Positions 18,241 through 26,530 of a DNA stretch of 64,000 nt are shown here, in pieces. The stretch is taken from the NCBI RefSeq assembly GCF_000816845.1, contig NZ_CP006877.1, forward strand, positions 4,032,501 through 4,096,500, given 5' to 3'. The translations under genes were made by a program, and so were the position numbers. Origin of the DNA: Rhizobium gallicum bv. gallicum R602sp. Its GTDB lineage: Bacteria; Pseudomonadota; Alphaproteobacteria; Rhizobiales; Rhizobiaceae. Below the pieces are notes generated by a model. The model saw only the letters and a list, made by a program, of their open reading frames with translations. It did no database searches and had not been told where the DNA came from. Positions within the stretch are counted from its first letter, which is position 1. Each line of letters opens with the position of its first letter.

Positions 18241-19221
18241 TCAGTGATTGGATCTGGAATGCCAGTTCCAGGCCGACTGGATGATCTGCGAAAGATCATA
18301 TTGCGGTGCCCAGCCAAGCACATCGCGAGCCTTGTCGTTATTGGCAACCAGCGTGTGCGAATCGCCCTCCCGGCGCCCGATATATTCGACGGGGAAAGGG
18401 CGCTTTGACACATCTTCGATCGCCCCGAGCAGTTCCTTCACGGTCGTGCCCGTCCCCGTACCGAGGTTTAGCGCAACGGAATCGCCGCCCTTCAACAGAT
18501 ATTCGACGGCGCGCACATGCGCATCCGCCAGATCGAGCACGTGGATATAGTCCCGCACGCAGGTGCCATCGCGTGTATCGTAGTCGCTGCCGAAGACCTT
18601 GAAACCCTGCCGGCGCCCGAGTGCCGCATCGATCGCAAGCGGAATGGCATGGGTTTCGGGCTGATGCCACTCGCCTATCCGTCCTTCGAAATCCGCGCCC
18701 GCCGCATTGAAATACCGCAGGATTACGGATCGGAGACCCTTGTACTGGTCGTAATCGGCGAGCGCCTGCTCGACGATATACTTCGTCCGCCCGTAGGGAT
18801 TGATCGGCACCTGCCGGTGCGTCTCGTCAAGCGGCACGCTCTGCGGCAGCCCGTATGTCGCGCAGGTGGATGAGAAGACGAAAGCCTTGATGCCTGCGGC
18901 CTGCGCGGCCGAAAGCAGAGTCAGCGTCCCGATGACATTGTTCTCGTAGAAGGAAACAGGATCCTTCACCGATTCGCCGACTTCGATCAGCGCTGCAAAA
19001 TGCAAGATCGCCGACGGCTTGTGCTTGGCCAGCACCTCCTCGAGCCGGGAACGATCACGAATATCGCCCTCCTCGGCGGGTCCCCACCTGACAAACTCGC
19101 GATGACCATTCGAGAAATTGTCGAAGACGACGGGTTTGTAACCCTTGTTCGCCAGATCGAGGCACGTATGAGAGCCGATATAGCCGGCTCCGCCGACCAC
19201 GAGAACAGTTTCACCTGCCAT
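18241..19221 (-). CDS. galE: UDP-glucose 4-epimerase
   Basis: Interconverts UDP-glucose and UDP-galactose, feeding exopolysaccharide and lipopolysaccharide (the rhizobial enzyme is also called ExoB). The protein of 326 residues has the NAD-binding GGAGYIG at 10-16, SSTCATYG around 117-124 and the catalytic YGRTK (Tyr143, Lys147). Length fits the family. The ATG at 19221 has no strong ribosome site, but it directly precedes the Rossmann strand. The hydrolase gene follows after 10 bases. Confidence 0.93.
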   Translation of the reverse strand: MAGETVLVVGGAGYIGSHTCLDLANKGYKPVVFDNFSNGHREFVRWGPAEEGDIRDRSRLEEVLAKHKPSAILHFAALIEVGESVKDPVSFYENNVIGTLTLLSAAQAAGIKAFVFSSTCATYGLPQSVPLDETHRQVPINPYGRTKYIVEQALADYDQYKGLRSVILRYFNAAGADFEGRIGEWHQPETHAIPLAIDAALGRRQGFKVFGSDYDTRDGTCVRDYIHVLDLADAHVRAVEYLLKGGDSVALNLGTGTGTTVKELLGAIEDVSKRPFPVEYIGRREGDSHTLVANNDKARDVLGWAPQYDLSQIIQSAWNWHSRSNH

Positions 19222-19426
19222 TTTTCACCTTTGTTGCCGCATCGGATATGAGAAGACTTAGAGGAGATCGACGGCAAGAAAAAGAAGGAATCCGCAAAAC
19301 GTGCTGCAGCGCACCATGGCGATGTCCGCAAAAGCTCTGCGGCACCGGACAAACGGCGCCGGAAAAATTCTGGTCGGGCAGCGCTACACACTCTCATCGC
19401 CGAGGAAGCAAAAGCGGGAGGCGCTG

Positions 19427-19761
19427 TCAGTTTTCGCCGCTTGCTCGTTCGAGTTCCGTCAGACGCTCCTTACACGCGGTCTCGACGAGCCGGTAATGTG
19501 TTCCCTCCGCTCAAGTAGCCAGCCTAACGCGTCCTCGGTGATATCGAAGTGCTTCAAATAGCGTGCTTTCACATAGGCTTCGTTGAGGATGTTGTACCAG
19601 GCGCTATGGCGGTGCTGGTCGCGCGGCCATGCCTCGACGAGCCGACGGTCCTGATCTTCGGCCAGCCCCCGCAGGAATTTTAGATTGTGCGATGGTGGGC
19701 TGTAATTGGTTAGGATGAGAAGCAGGCAAGAGTAGGCAGTTTCAACGGCCTGGTGGCGCAA
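19427..19761 (-). pseudogene. Frameshifted remnant of a HEPN-domain protein
   Basis: From a TTG at 19761 the minus strand reads RHQAVETAYSCLLL, then NYSPPSHNLKFLRGLAE and a WPRD-QHR stretch, the C-terminal half of the HEPN-domain proteins that pair with small nucleotidyltransferases. At about 19500 the homologous text switches frame: the second frame reads HYRLVETACKERLTELER and ends at a TGA at 19427. Upstream of 19761 the frame is closed by stops within 30 bases and no nucleotidyltransferase domain is found. I conclude that it is a 5'-truncated, frameshifted relic and not a working gene. Confidence 0.65.
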
Positions 19762-20130
19762 AACGCCGCCTACTATCGCGGATCAGCCAGAATCCTCACC
19801 TTCTTTTCCGGTTCACGCCACAGCTCACAGCGGTGCCCCTGGACGGCCTACACTGTGCCTCATATGCGCGATGATTGGCGAGCCAGGACCTATTCGCGGC
19901 TAGTGCCTTTAATTACCTCGATCGCCTCCAGTTCGGTGAGCATCGAGATCCGGCGAAGAGTATTTAAAATGTGTGAAAAAAAGACGCATGTTCATATACA
20001 ATCAACTGCCCGGGCATTGCGGGCGCCAGTGATGATGGCGCGCTCGTTCCGATCGATCGTCTGCATCCCTTTCTTCTGAGTGACGGATATCGGTTGTCGC
20101 ACCGTCGTTCGGCTCCGCGTCACACGCATG

Positions 20131-20225
20131 ACTTCCCGATCAGGAAGTTTCTCGCGGTCTGAGGCGCAGGCTTCCCTATCGGTAAGTTTTTGGGGATTTT
20201 CGAGTTTTCTTCCTGTATGGTAAGC
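20131..20225. promoter_or_regulatory. Three phased palindromic operators upstream of hipB
   Basis: Three related 18-base sites lie at 20131-20148 (ACTTCC-CGATCA-GGAAGT), 20170-20187 (GCTTCC-CTATCG-GTAAGT) and 20208-20225 (TCTTCC-TGTATG-GTAAGC). Their centres are 39 and 38 bases apart, close to a whole number of helical turns between each other. Consensus is CTTCC-N6-GGTAAG/GGAAG, analogous to the TATCC-N8-GGATA boxes of E. coli hipBA. They probably bind HipB and the HipBA complex for autorepression. Confidence 0.7.
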
Positions 20226-20249
20226 CGAACTCTGTTCAGGAGAATTGTC

Positions 20250-20516
20250 ATGATCCGTTCTGCCTCGGAATTCGGAGCGTTGGTCCGGGAACGCAGGAAA
20301 ACGCTCGGATGGACCCAAATTCAGCTTGCGGAACGATGCGGCACCGGTGAACGCTTCATCGTCGACCTGGAGAACGGCAAGCCGAGTTGCCATCTCGAAA
20401 AGGCTTTGATCGCGGCCCGGACGGTCGGTCTGGATCTCGGCGACCTGAAGTCAATGACGCCCTCTGCTGCTTCAAGCCCGGATGACGATCTCGGATATCT
20501 CCCACGCTTCTCCTGA
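20250..20516 (+). CDS. hipB: HipB-type antitoxin, XRE-family DNA-binding protein
   Basis: Eighty-eight residues with a single helix-turn-helix: LVRERRKTLGWTQIQLAERCG at about 11-31 followed by FIVDLENGKPSC, the classic HipB arrangement. The ATG at 20250 follows AGGAGA with a 6-base spacer and is preferred to an upstream in-frame start that would run through the third operator. The C-terminal tail (LGYLPRFS) ends 12 bases before hipA. It should neutralise HipA and repress the operon through the upstream palindromes. Confidence 0.88.
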   Translation: MIRSASEFGALVRERRKTLGWTQIQLAERCGTGERFIVDLENGKPSCHLEKALIAARTVGLDLGDLKSMTPSAASSPDDDLGYLPRFS

Positions 20517-20528
20517 TCAGGTGCCGCC

Positions 20529-21773
20529 TTGACCACCATCTACTACGAGAACTGGCCCGTCGCGTATCTCACCGATGATGATGGCCTCTCGCTTGCATAT
20601 GATGCCGAGTGGGAAAAACGGCAGTCCGCCTTTCCGCTATCGCTCACCATGCCGTTGCGCGAAGGCAGTCACGGACCTGAAAAGGTCATGCCATGGCTCG
20701 CCAATCTTCTGCCGGAGGCACACCTTTCCGAGATCGGTCAGCAACTGAAGGTCTCGCCGCAGGATGTCCTCGGCCTGCTCATGCGCGTTGGGCGTGATAC
20801 CGCAGGTGCGTTCTCGATCGGGGAGCCCCGTCGAGACGGAAACAATTTCCGAGTCGTCGATGATGCGGAAGCGCTCGAGCGCATCATCAATGAACTGCCG
20901 GAACGGCCGTTCCTGATCGGCGAGAGAGGCGTCTCGATGTCCCTTGCTGGCGTGCAGGACAAGCTGCCCGTCTTCATCAACGCGGACGGCAGGATCGCCA
21001 TTCCGCTGGACGGTACCCCATCGACCCATATCCTGAAACCCGACATCAGGCGTCTTGCGGGTAGTGTCACGAACGAAGCCTTCTGCATGACCCTCGCCAG
21101 GCTTTGCGGTCTCGAGGCCGCAGAGGTGACGACCGGTCGGGCAGGAGAGCGGGATTATCTCCTTGTCAGACGCTATGACCGGATCGCAGATGTGCAAGGC
21201 ATCGTTCGCCGGATACACCAAGAAGACTTCTGCCAGCTGCTGGGGCTCTTCCCTGCGGAGAAATACGAGCAGACCGGTCTCGGACGGCGCATTGGCGCAT
21301 CCCTCCCGCAGATGTTCGAGGCGCTCGCGCGCCTTGTCTCGCCGGCAGAACGCCTTCGACTGCTCGACGCGGTGATCTTCAACGTCCTGATCTGCAATTC
21401 GGATTCGCATGCCAAGAACTATTCGGTGCTCATCGGCGCATCCGGTACCGCGAGACTTGCGCCCCTCTACGATCTGATGTGTGCGGCACCCTACCGTCAG
21501 ATCGACCAGTCCCTGCCGCAGAGACTGGGGACCAGGCGGAATGCGGATGAGCTTCATGGAAAGGACTGGCGTCAGTTCGCCTCCGATACAGGCCTCAGTC
21601 CCGCTATGGTCACGCGACGCGTGGAGGAGCTCGCCGGGCTAGTCGCGTCCAGGGCGAATGAGGCGCTGACGCAGGTGCTTTCCTATCCGGTTTCGGACAG
21701 GGAATCCGGGTCCAGCCTTGCCTTCCTTGTCAAGAAACGATGCGGACGGATCGAACGCCAGATTCGCGGCTGA
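20529..21773 (+). CDS. hipA: HipA-type serine/threonine kinase toxin
   Basis: Toxin kinase of 414 residues. In the family HipA phosphorylates glutamyl-tRNA synthetase or related targets and causes dormancy. Visible parts are the N-terminal domain with MPLREG and WLANLLPE, the regulatory-loop segment SMSLAGVQDK (136-145), the catalytic-loop N-S-D-S-H-A-K-N (290-297) and the LAPLYDLM metal motif (310-317). All expected catalytic residues are present, so it is probably active. The start is a TTG at 20529 with a weak AGGT upstream, which may keep toxin synthesis below that of antitoxin. Confidence 0.88.
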   Translation: MTTIYYENWPVAYLTDDDGLSLAYDAEWEKRQSAFPLSLTMPLREGSHGPEKVMPWLANLLPEAHLSEIGQQLKVSPQDVLGLLMRVGRDTAGAFSIGEPRRDGNNFRVVDDAEALERIINELPERPFLIGERGVSMSLAGVQDKLPVFINADGRIAIPLDGTPSTHILKPDIRRLAGSVTNEAFCMTLARLCGLEAAEVTTGRAGERDYLLVRRYDRIADVQGIVRRIHQEDFCQLLGLFPAEKYEQTGLGRRIGASLPQMFEALARLVSPAERLRLLDAVIFNVLICNSDSHAKNYSVLIGASGTARLAPLYDLMCAAPYRQIDQSLPQRLGTRRNADELHGKDWRQFASDTGLSPAMVTRRVEELAGLVASRANEALTQVLSYPVSDRESGSSLAFLVKKRCGRIERQIRG

Positions 21774-21981
21774 ACAGACGGCGGCACAAGAAATACAATA
21801 TTGATGTGCCGAAAATCGCTCGGCAAAAAATTTTCAGAAATTCCACCGGGCAACGCTCCGCATGACCCCGTGTTTATTCCTTGCACGGCCCTGGCCAAAA
21901 GCATGTGTAATTGGGCGCTCGCTCCCACAAGGGTAAGCTCCCACTACAATCCCGGCTTTGCCGCGATGAAGGGAAACGACG

Positions 21982-22310
21982 ATGTTTTATGCTGCTTTGG
22001 ACGTTCTCGTTGCGATCAGTGGCGATTTGCATTGTGGACCGGAACGGGAAGGTTCGGCTTGAGCGGTCCCATCCGACGTGCCTCGTTCGGTGCCTGCGCG
22101 AGTTTGGCGAACTGATCCACCAGGGCTGGAAGCCGGCACGCTCACTCAACATCTGACCTGTGGTTTGATGGAGGCCGGTTTTTGATGTTGTTTGCATGGA
22201 GGCTCGCCAGGTCAATGCCGCTCATTTCGCCATGCGCAATAAGACTGACTAAAACGATGCTCGTGGCATCGCCCAACTGCTGTTGTCGCCCTGAATGCTA
22301 CCGGCGTATA
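21982..22310 (+). mobile_element. Decayed IS110-family transposase (N-terminal fragment)
   Basis: From an ATG at 21982 the sequence reads MFYAALDV, then after a one-base shift at about 22006 SLRSVAICIVDRNGKVRLERS, then in a third frame GLEAGTLTQHLTCGLMEAG, and in a further frame VCMEARQVNAAHFAMRNKTD followed by a TAA at 22250 and NDARGIAQLL. This is the DEDD-domain start of IS110 transposases, in which K-T-D-R-N-D-A is expected where the stop now stands. At least three frameshifts and one stop are needed to explain it, and the rest of the element is missing. It is a dead relic between hipA and the DUF6880 gene. Confidence 0.75.
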
Positions 22311-22343
22311 TGGTTCTTAACGACGGAAATCTTGGAAAAATGG

Positions 22344-23780
22344 ATGGCACCGAAAACGACGCTGAACGCCAAAAACCTGGAAGTGCTGGGCGCCGAGAGG
22401 CTCGCCGAGTTGCTGATCGAGATCAGCACGGGCAGCGCCGCGACCAAACGCCGGCTGCGGATCGAGCTCGCCGGAACGCAGAGCAGCGCTGAAGTTGCAA
22501 GGGAAGTAACAAAGCGGCTTTCATCGATCGAGCGCTCCCGCTCCATGATCAACTGGCGCCGGGTGAAGGCCTTGAAGAGCGATCTGGAGACGCAGCGGCA
22601 CGTGATCGTTGATACGATCGCCCGCAGCGATCCGGACGAGGCCCTGGAGGTGATGTGGCGCTTCATGAGCCTAGCGCGTTCGATTTTCGAGCGATGCGAC
22701 GATGGCAACGGCACGATCATGAATATGTTTCATCAGGCCTGCATTGATCTGGGCACGATAGCGAGCGCGGCAAGACCGGACCCGCGCCTGCTCGGCGAAC
22801 AAACCTTCCGCGCGCTGCAGGACAATGGCTACGGACAGTATGATCGCCTGATCGAGAACCTGTCGCCGGCGCTGGGTACGGAAGGCCTCGACCGGCTGAA
22901 GTCGTTGTTCGACGATTGGGCAAAAGCGCCGGTCGATGCGCCGACTGAGGCAGGCCTTGTCGTGATCGGTTGGGCAAACAGTGGCCTGGTTTGCGAAGAC
23001 GAAATCAACCTCCGCCATCGCGACAGAACCATCAGGTCAGCATTGGAGCAGATCGCCGACGCCCAGGGCGACGTTGATTCATTCATCGCGCAGCAGAGCG
23101 AGCAGGCGAGATCCGTGCCGGTGATTGCAGCAGAAATCGCCCAGCGTCTGCTGAAGGCGGGCCGGGCCGGAGAGGCATGGGATGCCATCAATCGCGTTGA
23201 GATGAAAGGCCGACAACCCCCCTTCGAGTGGGAAAAGGCCCACCTCGATGTGCTTGAAGCTCTGAAGCGGAGGGACGAAGCGCAGGCATTTCGTTGGCAG
23301 TGCTTTGAACAATCGCTGAACGAGCGGCACCTGCGAGCTTTTCTGAAGCGCCTACCCGATTTCGAGGATCTCGAAGCAGAGGAAAACGCCTTCGATTGTG
23401 TGAGCCGCTTCTCGGACGTCCATCAGGCGCTCGCCTTCCTGCTGTCATGGCCGGCGCTCGACAAGGCAGCGACGCTCGTTCGCGCGCGTGCAGCCGAACT
23501 TGATGGCGATCACTACGAGCTGTTGACACCGGCGTCCGAGCATCTGCAGGAGAAGTATCCGTTGGCAGCGACCATCGTCCTGCGGGCTATGATCGACTTT
23601 ACGCTCGATCGAGCGAAATCCAGTCGCTATCGCTTTGCCGCGCGACATCTCGTTGAATGTGAACGACTGTCGACGAAGATTGGCGACTTCGACACTTTTA
23701 CGTCACATCCCGCCTATGTTGCAGATCTGAAGGTTAAGCACGCGAAGAAGACCGGATTCTGGACGGCCGCAGGACAGTGA
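22344..23780 (+). CDS. DUF6880 family protein, function unknown
   Basis: A soluble, almost wholly helical protein of 478 residues beginning MAPKTTLNAKNL. Family resemblance rests on the N-terminal LGAERLAELLIEIS and the closing ARHLVECERLS and TFTSHPAYVADLKVKHAKKTGFW segments, which are typical of proteins annotated as DUF6880. TPR-like helical pairs are likely in the middle, for instance AGEAWDAINRVEM. The ATG at 22344 lies just past the IS110 relic; GGAAAAATGG gives only a weak ribosome site, so a new promoter may have come from the relic. No enzymatic motif is seen. Confidence 0.75.
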   Translation: MAPKTTLNAKNLEVLGAERLAELLIEISTGSAATKRRLRIELAGTQSSAEVAREVTKRLSSIERSRSMINWRRVKALKSDLETQRHVIVDTIARSDPDEALEVMWRFMSLARSIFERCDDGNGTIMNMFHQACIDLGTIASAARPDPRLLGEQTFRALQDNGYGQYDRLIENLSPALGTEGLDRLKSLFDDWAKAPVDAPTEAGLVVIGWANSGLVCEDEINLRHRDRTIRSALEQIADAQGDVDSFIAQQSEQARSVPVIAAEIAQRLLKAGRAGEAWDAINRVEMKGRQPPFEWEKAHLDVLEALKRRDEAQAFRWQCFEQSLNERHLRAFLKRLPDFEDLEAEENAFDCVSRFSDVHQALAFLLSWPALDKAATLVRARAAELDGDHYELLTPASEHLQEKYPLAATIVLRAMIDFTLDRAKSSRYRFAARHLVECERLSTKIGDFDTFTSHPAYVADLKVKHAKKTGFWTAAGQ

Positions 23781-24305
23781 CGAAGGATCGTCTGCATCGG
23801 CACCGGCCAGGCGCCCTCTTAGTCTTCTGGTTGTCGCCAGGTGATCTCCAGCCGATGTTGAAGATCACGCGTAGGACACCCCCCGGGATTGAGCCAAGGA
23901 CTATCCGGCGCATCAAAGCTTTTTGGCGAAAGCCTGGGCTCCATTTAGCGCGCCGATAAAGGCGGCAGAAACCCTGAAACGAAAGTCAGAAAATCCAAAT
24001 CTCCCAGATTCCAATGCGTATGGAATAAGGAAGCGTGCGACTTATTGTCGAGCCGCTAGCCTTTGTAGAACCCGAGATGGCTGCCTCGCATAAAGAGTGA
24101 TGGTATTCAGAGCCGCCAAAGAGAAGGATCGCTTTCTCGGCAAAATCCCAGGTAACGAAACACGCTAGAATAAAAGCAGCGGCGACGTATATCATTACAT
24201 TCTTACATTCGAAGACACTTAAAGAAGCGTTAAGCACGGCCTCGGCCCGCTCGTCGGGCATGAGGCGTCGCTGAACATACATGTGCAGGGAAAAGGAGAA
24301 TAGAA
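23781..24305. other. Gene-poor stretch in the accessory islet
   Basis: I see no supported gene in these 525 bases. A minus-strand frame at 23986-24282 would encode 98 residues with one hydrophobic span, but it has no ribosome site and an odd C-terminus. The end of the stretch supplies the AAAAGGAGA ribosome site of the following gene. Confidence 0.5.
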
Positions 24306-24617
24306 ATGCGAATGATGCTCAAGGTTTCGCTTCCCGTTGACAAGGGAAACGCAGCAATCAAAGATGGCAGCCTCGTCACCAAGATTCAATCCATCCTTGC
24401 TGATCTCAAACCCGAAGCGGCCTACTTCACTGAATTCGATGGAAAAAGAACGGGCCTGATTTTCTTCGACATGACGGACACGTCGGAGATTCCGGCCGTT
24501 GCCGAGCCATGGTTCCTTGCGTTTGATGCCAGTGTTGAGATCAAGGCGGTCATGAACCGCGATGACCTGGCGAAGTCCCGGCCCGGGATTGAGAGGGCAG
24601 TCGAGAGCTTCGGCTGA
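24306..24617 (+). CDS. Conserved small hypothetical protein
   Basis: Product of 103 residues, MRMMLKVSLP at the start, with a strong AAAAGGAGAATAGAA leader before the ATG. It looks like a compact alpha/beta (ferredoxin-like) domain: a first strand MLKVSLPV, a helix SLVTKIQSILADL, strands AAYFTEFDG and TGLIFFDM, and a helix near IPAVAEPWF. Similar small proteins occur widely in soil bacteria, sometimes misnamed pantothenate synthetase; I do not assign a function. It is the last gene before the tRNA. Confidence 0.7.
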   Translation: MRMMLKVSLPVDKGNAAIKDGSLVTKIQSILADLKPEAAYFTEFDGKRTGLIFFDMTDTSEIPAVAEPWFLAFDASVEIKAVMNRDDLAKSRPGIERAVESFG

Positions 24618-24759
24618 ATCGCATCACAGCGGCTGCATAGAGGCTCGCTAAAACGGGAGCGCGGTCGGCGTGCCCGTGTGAGGGTCGTGATCGCGCCTCT
24701 GCAGTATCGCATTCAGAGCCCAGGGAAATATGATTATCTAACTGGAATTCAAAGAAATC

Positions 24760-24849
24760 TGGCGGAGAGGGGGGGATTCGAACCCCCGATGCCCTTGCAG
24801 GCATGCCGCATTTCGAGTGCGGTGCATTCAACCACTCTGCCACCTCTCC
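24760..24849 (-). tRNA. tRNA-Ser (anticodon CGA)
   Basis: On the minus strand the 7-bp acceptor stem GGAGAGG/CCTCTCC, the D-arm start TGGCAGAGTGG, the anticodon stem-loop GCACTCGAAATGC with anticodon CGA, a long class II variable arm (GGCATGCCTGCAAGGGCATC) and the T-arm GGGGGTTCGAATCCCCC are all readable. The terminal CCA is encoded (complement of 24760-24762). Its 3' end faces the accessory islet. Confidence 0.95.
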
Positions 24850-24945
24850 GCGGTGCTGGTTGGCGCTTGTTTCGCGCGGGCTGTCTCATAGCGATCAAAA
24901 GGCAGGCTGGCAAGACGAAATTGTAAAGCTTTTCATCCTTTTGCC

Positions 24946-25151
24946 TTGACAGCTTTTTGACACTCGCGTATCTCGCTCACGCAATAGGCATGGAGAAGTC
25001 CGTGCCTTGCCAGCCTCGCGTCCGCGCGGGGTTTCACCGGCAGACAGAGTTCCGGGCGAACGCCCTGAAATCCCTGCTTAACTTCGACTGATAAGAAGAC
25101 AGCCACCCGCGGTTTGCGGGGAGAGCTGGATCGAACATGAAAGGATAAAAA
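24946..25151 (+). promoter_or_regulatory. Promoter and long leader of rplU-rpmA
   Basis: TTGACA at 24946-24951 and TATCTC at 24969-24974 are separated by 17 bases, a good housekeeping promoter. Transcription from it would give a leader of about 170 bases with several GC-rich inverted repeats (for example around 25015-25031 and 25107-25123). This could be an L21 autoregulatory leader; that is inference. Confidence 0.55.
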
Positions 25152-25469
25152 ATGTTCGCAGTCATCAAGACCGGCGGTAAGCAGTACCGTGTGGCAGCCA
25201 ACGACGTGCTGACCATCGAGAAGCTTGAAGCCACCGCTGGCGACTCCATCGAATTTACCGAAGTCCTCGTAATCGGCGAAGGCGCCGACGCTGCGATTGG
25301 TGCTCCCTTCGTCAAGGGCGCTTCCGTCAAGGCCGAAGTGGTCGAGCACAACCGCGGCAAGAAGGTCATCGCCTTCAAGAAGCGCCGCCGTCAGAACTCG
25401 AAGCGTTCGCGCGGCCATCGCCAGCATCACACGGTCGTCCGCATCACGGACATCGTGGCTGCCAAGTAA
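25152..25469 (+). CDS. rplU: 50S ribosomal protein L21
   Basis: Ribosomal protein of 105 residues that binds 23S rRNA in the large subunit. [14 protein letters not shown] at the start and the C-terminal basic signature [19 protein letters not shown] with VRITDI are diagnostic. The ATG follows GAAAGGATAAAAA. rpmA follows after 34 bases, the usual order. Confidence 0.97.
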   Translation: MFAVIKTGGKQYRVAANDVLTIEKLEATAGDSIEFTEVLVIGEGADAAIGAPFVKGASVKAEVVEHNRGKKVIAFKKRRRQNSKRSRGHRQHHTVVRITDIVAAK

Positions 25470-25503
25470 GATCACGGGACTAAAGGTTTAAAGGAGAACT
25501 CCA

Positions 25504-25773
25504 ATGGCACACAAAAAAGCTGGCGGTTCGTCGCGTAACGGTCGTGATTCCGAATCTAAGCGCCTTGGCGTGAAGAAGTTCGGCGGCGAAGCCGTCATCG
25601 CAGGCAACATTATCGTGCGTCAGCGCGGTACGCAGTGGCATCCGGGCGCCAATGTCGGCCTCGGGAAGGACCACACCATTTTTGCGCTTACGGCAGGCAA
25701 TGTGGACTACCGAACGAAGGCCAATGGTCGCGTGTACGTGTCTGTAATGCCGAAAGCGGAAGCAGCGGAATAA
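25504..25773 (+). CDS. rpmA: 50S ribosomal protein L27
   Basis: Ribosomal protein of 89 residues whose N-terminal tail reaches the peptidyl-transferase centre. [16 protein letters not shown], the [11 protein letters not shown] stretch and the [13 protein letters not shown] motif are conserved. The ATG has AAGGAGAA upstream. A strong terminator lies 70 bases downstream, closing the rplU-rpmA unit. Confidence 0.97.
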   Translation: MAHKKAGGSSRNGRDSESKRLGVKKFGGEAVIAGNIIVRQRGTQWHPGANVGLGKDHTIFALTAGNVDYRTKANGRVYVSVMPKAEAAE

Positions 25774-25844
25774 GCCGGTAGCGCTCAAAAACAGCCGGCG
25801 TCTCATCGACCCGGCTGGCCGTACCAGGTTCAGTCCAGAAAACA

Positions 25845-25873
25845 GGGGAGATGGGGCGCCATCTCCCCTTTTT
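25845..25873 (+). terminator. Terminator of rplU-rpmA
   Basis: Perfect 10-bp stem GGGGAGATGG (25845-25854)/CCATCTCCCC (25859-25868) with a GGCG loop and a TTTTTCTTT tail. It sits 25 bases before the first acetyltransferase gene. Confidence 0.92.
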
Positions 25874-25897
25874 CTTTGTCCATAAGGAGGACTGAAC

Positions 25898-26530
25898 ATG
25901 CAAGGCGAACTGATAAGGGTTGACCAATCAAGGTCACCCCAAGAACGGCTGAGGCCTGAGCGGTTAAGGACCGATTGCCCTGTCTTGTTATCGGAAAGGC
26001 TCGTCATGCGCGCGCCCCACGAGGAAGACATTGACGCCCTTTCCCATCTCGCCAACAACGCCAAAGTCGCCACAATGGTATCGCGTATGCCGCACCCATA
26101 TACCGCCAATGATGCAGCCGACTTCGTGCGTCGGACGAAGAATGGCGAGATTGGTAAGTGCGTCTATGCCATCACCAAAGCTGAAAACGGCGCCTTCATG
26201 GGGTGCTGCGGAGTTGAGCCGCATGCAGACGGGCGTACCGTCGAAATCGGCTATTGGCTCGGTGAACCCTACTGGAACCAAGGCTATACGACCGAAGCAT
26301 GCCACGCTCTGGTCGATATGGTCTTCCGCACGCGCGAAAACGTCGATCAGATCGACGCCCGTTGCCGGGTGATGAACATCGCATCGCGGCGGGTCATCCA
26401 GAAGTGCGGCTTCCAGTTCCAAGGCTCAGGCCTTGCCGCGTCTCTGGCGCTCGGCAGCAACGTGCCCGTGGAATGGTACCGGCTCGACCGGAAGACCTGG
26501 ATGTCGCTCAGAAGTTGGGGGCACCTGTGA
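25898..26530 (+). CDS. GNAT-family N-acetyltransferase (RimJ/RimL type), first of a pair
   Basis: Acetyl-CoA-dependent acetyltransferase of 210 residues. After a 28-residue leader, the RimJ/RimL pattern LLSERLVMRAPHEEDID, GYWLGEPYWNQGYTTEA (acetyl-CoA binding) and NIASRRVIQKCGF is intact. The ATG has AAGGAGG upstream. It overlaps the second acetyltransferase gene at TGATG, so the two are translated together. Substrate not deducible; paired copies downstream of rpmA are common in rhizobia. Confidence 0.88.
   Translation: MQGELIRVDQSRSPQERLRPERLRTDCPVLLSERLVMRAPHEEDIDALSHLANNAKVATMVSRMPHPYTANDAADFVRRTKNGEIGKCVYAITKAENGAFMGCCGVEPHADGRTVEIGYWLGEPYWNQGYTTEACHALVDMVFRTRENVDQIDARCRVMNIASRRVIQKCGFQFQGSGLAASLALGSNVPVEWYRLDRKTWMSLRSWGHL

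Noticed and set aside
19222-19430. Search for a second copy of the tRNA-Ser 3' end as an attachment site
   Set aside because: I found no matching repeat of the T-arm or acceptor sequence on the galE side, so no att site is claimed.
19753-20079. 108-codon plus-strand frame in the islet
   Set aside because: No ribosome site, no domain, and it covers the stop-rich region upstream of the HEPN relic.
23986-24282. 98-codon minus-strand frame with a hydrophobic segment
   Set aside because: No ribosome site and an atypical C-terminus; possible, but not supported enough to list as a gene.
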